In this document: positions 5,038 to 6,508 of the stretch, piece after piece | How the letters are laid out: each line of letters opens with the position of its first letter | Numbering within the stretch: position 1 is the first letter of the stretch | Source: Gammaproteobacteria bacterium | Lineage (GTDB): Bacteria; Pseudomonadota; Gammaproteobacteria; Chromatiales; Chromatiaceae | Length of the DNA: 6,508 bases | Assembly: GCA_030621975.1 (NCBI GenBank) | Contig: JAUXGQ010000095.1 | Span: 1-6,508, forward strand | Direction: 5' to 3' | Made by a program: the position numbers and the translations under genes | The notes under the pieces: generated by a model | Seen by the model: only the letters and a program-made list of their open reading frames with translations | Told to the model about the DNA's origin: nothing | Database searches by the model: none

Positions 5038-6201
5038 TCAGATACCCAGGGCGTTGAACACCACGGCAAAGATGCCGTCGGAGACGATGATGAAGACGAT
5101 GCCGGTAACCACCGCCGAGGTGGCCGCCACACCCACCGCCGCGGAGCTGCGCCCGCTTTGCATGCCGCGCATACAGCCCGCGATGGCGATCAGCACCCCA
5201 AACACCGAACCCTTGAACAGGCCCACGGCGAAGTCTTCGGTGCTCAAGGCCGCCTGGGTCTGATTGAAATACTGTGTCGCACCCAGATCCAGCATGGTCA
5301 CGCCCACCACCGCGCCCCCGAGTATACCCACGATGTTGGCATAGATGGTGAGCAGGGGCATCATCAGCATCAGCGCCAGCATGCGCGGCAGGACCAGAAA
5401 CTCCATGGGCTCAATACCCAGGGTCTTGAAGGCATCGATCTCCTCGTTGACCTGCATGCTGCCCAATTGCGCCGCGAAGGCGGCGCCGGTGCGCCCGGCC
5501 ATGATGATAGCCGTCATCATGGCACCCATCTCCCGCGCCATGGCCAGGCCGACCAGGTTGGCCACATAGATCTGGGCGCCGAACTGCGCCAGCTGCACCG
5601 CACCTATGAAGGCGAATATCAGACCCACCAGAAAGCTGATGAGCGTCACGATGGGCAGCGCCGCGGGACCGACCTCCTGGAGGACCAGGGCCAGGTCCCT
5701 GCCGCGAAAGCGGGCCTTGCCACGAAACAGGGCGCCGAAGGCCTGGACCGATTCGCCGACGAAGGTGACGGTCGCCTTGGCGTCGTCGTAAAATGCGAGG
5801 CTCTGTTCGCCCAGCAGGGCGAGAAAGTTGCGGGGTTTTTCCCCCTTGTGGGTGGCCTTGGGGGGGACCGCCGCGGCCAACGCCAACAGACGGCGCACAC
5901 CTTCAGGCAGACCCTCGGGCGCGACCTCTACGTGATGCTCGCGGGCCTGGTCCTCGATCTTGACCAGGAAGGTCAACAGGCCGGAGTCCCATTCCGTAAT
6001 CCCGGCCGTATCGAAGGCGATGCGCCTGACCGACTCGCCGCTCCCCAGTGCCTGCTCGAAGTCGCCGGTTGAAGGCAGAGTATTGCCCAGGGTCCAGGTC
6101 CCCGATAGTTTCAGCAGCAGACTGTCGCTTCCCGCAGGGTTGATTTCCAACCCGGGGGCCTGCTTCTCCGATGGGGTTGCTGTTGCGCCGACGACTGCCA
6201 T
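5038..6201 (-). CDS. mlaE: MlaE-type lipid ABC permease with fused N-terminal STAS domain
   Basis: This 387-residue protein is the first gene of the operon and the membrane channel of the transporter. Residues 26-112 form a STAS domain (LSGTWTLGN, then FDTAGITEWDSGLLTFL with Ser73 at the usual phosphorylation position). It corresponds to the separate MlaB of E. coli, which binds and stabilises the ATPase. Residues 135-387 are the MlaE domain, with hydrophobic segments at about 176-204, 266-301, 331-345 and 355-386. The coupling region is EMGAMMTAIIMAGRTGAAFA followed by QVNEEIDAFKTLGIEP. This fusion is known in many proteobacteria. The ATG at 6199-6201 is the first start after an in-frame stop, but its ribosome-binding site is poor: GGA lies about 16 bases away and a bare GAG is closer, so translation may be weak. 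Confidence 0.94.
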   Translation of the reverse strand: MAVVGATATPSEKQAPGLEINPAGSDSLLLKLSGTWTLGNTLPSTGDFEQALGSGESVRRIAFDTAGITEWDSGLLTFLVKIEDQAREHHVEVAPEGLPEGVRRLLALAAAVPPKATHKGEKPRNFLALLGEQSLAFYDDAKATVTFVGESVQAFGALFRGKARFRGRDLALVLQEVGPAALPIVTLISFLVGLIFAFIGAVQLAQFGAQIYVANLVGLAMAREMGAMMTAIIMAGRTGAAFAAQLGSMQVNEEIDAFKTLGIEPMEFLVLPRMLALMLMMPLLTIYANIVGILGGAVVGVTMLDLGATQYFNQTQAALSTEDFAVGLFKGSVFGVLIAIAGCMRGMQSGRSSAAVGVAATSAVVTGIVFIIVSDGIFAVVFNALGI

Positions 6202-6296
6202 CGCGGGGCTCGTTAATCCTTTTCTTAATCACTCAACAATAACAGTTTAGAGGATAAGAGAAAATCGACGCGATTAACAGCTCAAATGAAAGTTCC

Positions 6297-6326
6297 ATCT
6301 GTGTTAATCCGTGTTCATCCGTGGTT
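6297..6326. repeat. Three 10-bp direct units (ATCCGTGTTC-like)
   Basis: Units begin at 6297 (ATCTGTGTTA), 6307 (ATCCGTGTTC) and 6317 (ATCCGTGGTT). The organisation, with short units at about one helical turn and a GTTAATCC core, is like one arm of the element at 334-486, but the sequence is different. No inverted partner is visible within the window. It is probably one arm of a dispersed intergenic repeat. Confidence 0.65.
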
Positions 6327-6348
6327 AAGAGATTTTCAGCAATCTACA

Positions 6349-6372
6349 CCTAGTATCTAGGTACTAGTACCT
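6349..6372. promoter_or_regulatory. CTAG-rich overlapping palindromes, possible operator
   Basis: CCTAG and CTAGG arms at 6349-6361 flank TAT. Overlapping them is a perfect 14-base palindrome, AGGTACTAGTACCT, at 6359-6372. CTAG occurs three times at exactly seven-base spacing (6350, 6357, 6364). It lies about 150 bases before the permease start codon. Twofold-symmetric sites like this often bind dimeric regulators, but no regulator gene is visible and the role is unknown. Confidence 0.35.
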
Positions 6373-6382
6373 CAAATGCTAA

Positions 6383-6478
6383 ATAGCTGCGATCAGACGG
6401 CGAGGATAAACTGCCGAGAGCAAGGCGCAACATCGCAGGAATAGCAGGCTCTCTTTCAAGATGTTGCAACGCAGCTAT
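6383..6478. repeat. Nested inverted repeats (outer 9 bp, inner 8 bp)
   Basis: The outer arms are ATAGCTGCG at 6383-6391 and CGCAGCTAT at 6470-6478. Inside them, GCAACATC at 6427-6434 pairs with GATGTTGC at 6460-6467 around a 25-base loop. The left side has a 35-base unpaired stretch between the stems, the right side only two bases. It could be a folded RNA or another palindromic repeat; flanking GACGG (6395-6399) and CCGTC (6491-6495) may extend it. Confidence 0.5.
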
Positions 6479-6508
6479 CGGTGATTTAGACCGTCGTATG
6501 GTCGTAGA

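Larger units (their letters stand above)
6202..6508. other. Upstream region of the lipid-transport operon, no gene
   Basis: These 307 bases run to the window edge with no credible coding region; the remaining short frames have no family features. The stretch is more AT-rich than the operon. It contains three features described separately: a 10-bp-period repeat at 6297-6326, a CTAG-rich palindrome at 6349-6372 and a nested inverted repeat at 6383-6478. The operon promoter should be here on the minus strand, but I found no -35/-10 pair with good sequence and spacing, so none is called. Confidence 0.6.

Noticed and set aside
4246..6072. 608-codon open frame on the plus strand across the permease and ATPase genes
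   Set aside because: It is antisense to two clear, motif-complete genes and crosses their junction. It is rich in His, Gln and Gly with no recognisable domain, as expected from the base bias of the opposite strand.
6357..6372. TrpR-like operator (ACTAGT core)
   Set aside because: Trp operators have CTAG cores eight bases apart (CTAGTTAACTAG); here the spacing is seven and the neighbouring genes have no link to tryptophan.
6383..6478. Integron attC site
   Set aside because: The stems lack the conserved core-site ends and no integrase or gene cassette is visible.

Overview
The window reads as a moderately GC-rich Gram-negative chromosome. The best guess is a gammaproteobacterium of the purple-sulfur or sulfur-oxidiser type, because it has an Mla/Pqi-type lipid transporter with an outer-membrane lipoprotein and intergenic gaps filled with dispersed repeats. 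This placement is an inference; no rRNA or other marker gene is present.

Layout. (1) 1-1294, plus strand: two tandem copies of a type II (L-2-haloacid) dehalogenase gene of the HAD superfamily. The first is cut by the window edge and only its last 95 codons are visible. The second has every expected catalytic residue at the right spacing but is broken by an in-frame TAG at codon 135. The visible 3' ends of the copies are about 95% identical. They are separated by a gap holding a 36-bp inverted repeat. (2) 1311-1410: a near-perfect 34-bp inverted repeat between the convergent dehalogenase and heat-shock genes. (3) 1416-2273, minus strand: two adjacent small heat-shock proteins (Hsp20 family) with strong Shine-Dalgarno sites. 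The upstream one has a possible RNA-thermometer hairpin over its ribosome-binding site. (4) 2274-2507: repeat-filled gap with six 8-bp tandem units. (5) 2508-6201, minus strand: a compact four-gene operon in the order STAS-MlaE permease fusion, MlaF-type ATPase, single-MCE-domain membrane protein, PqiC-type (DUF330) outer-membrane lipoprotein. (6) 6202-6508: the operon's upstream region, with no gene, a CTAG-rich nested palindrome and further repeats.

How the parts work together. The four-gene operon should form an inner-membrane ABC transporter that moves lipids between the membranes. ATPase and permease make the engine, with the STAS domain built into the permease instead of a separate MlaB. 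The MCE protein forms the periplasmic ring with a long helical tail, and the lipoprotein is the probable outer-membrane end. No MlaC-like soluble carrier is visible. The small heat-shock proteins lie downstream on the same strand and probably form their own stress-induced unit; a link to envelope stress is speculation. I saw no clear new defence or mobile system. The most notable points are the broken duplicated dehalogenase, the candidate thermometer hairpin, the hybrid Mla/Pqi operon, and a different repeat family in each intergenic gap.
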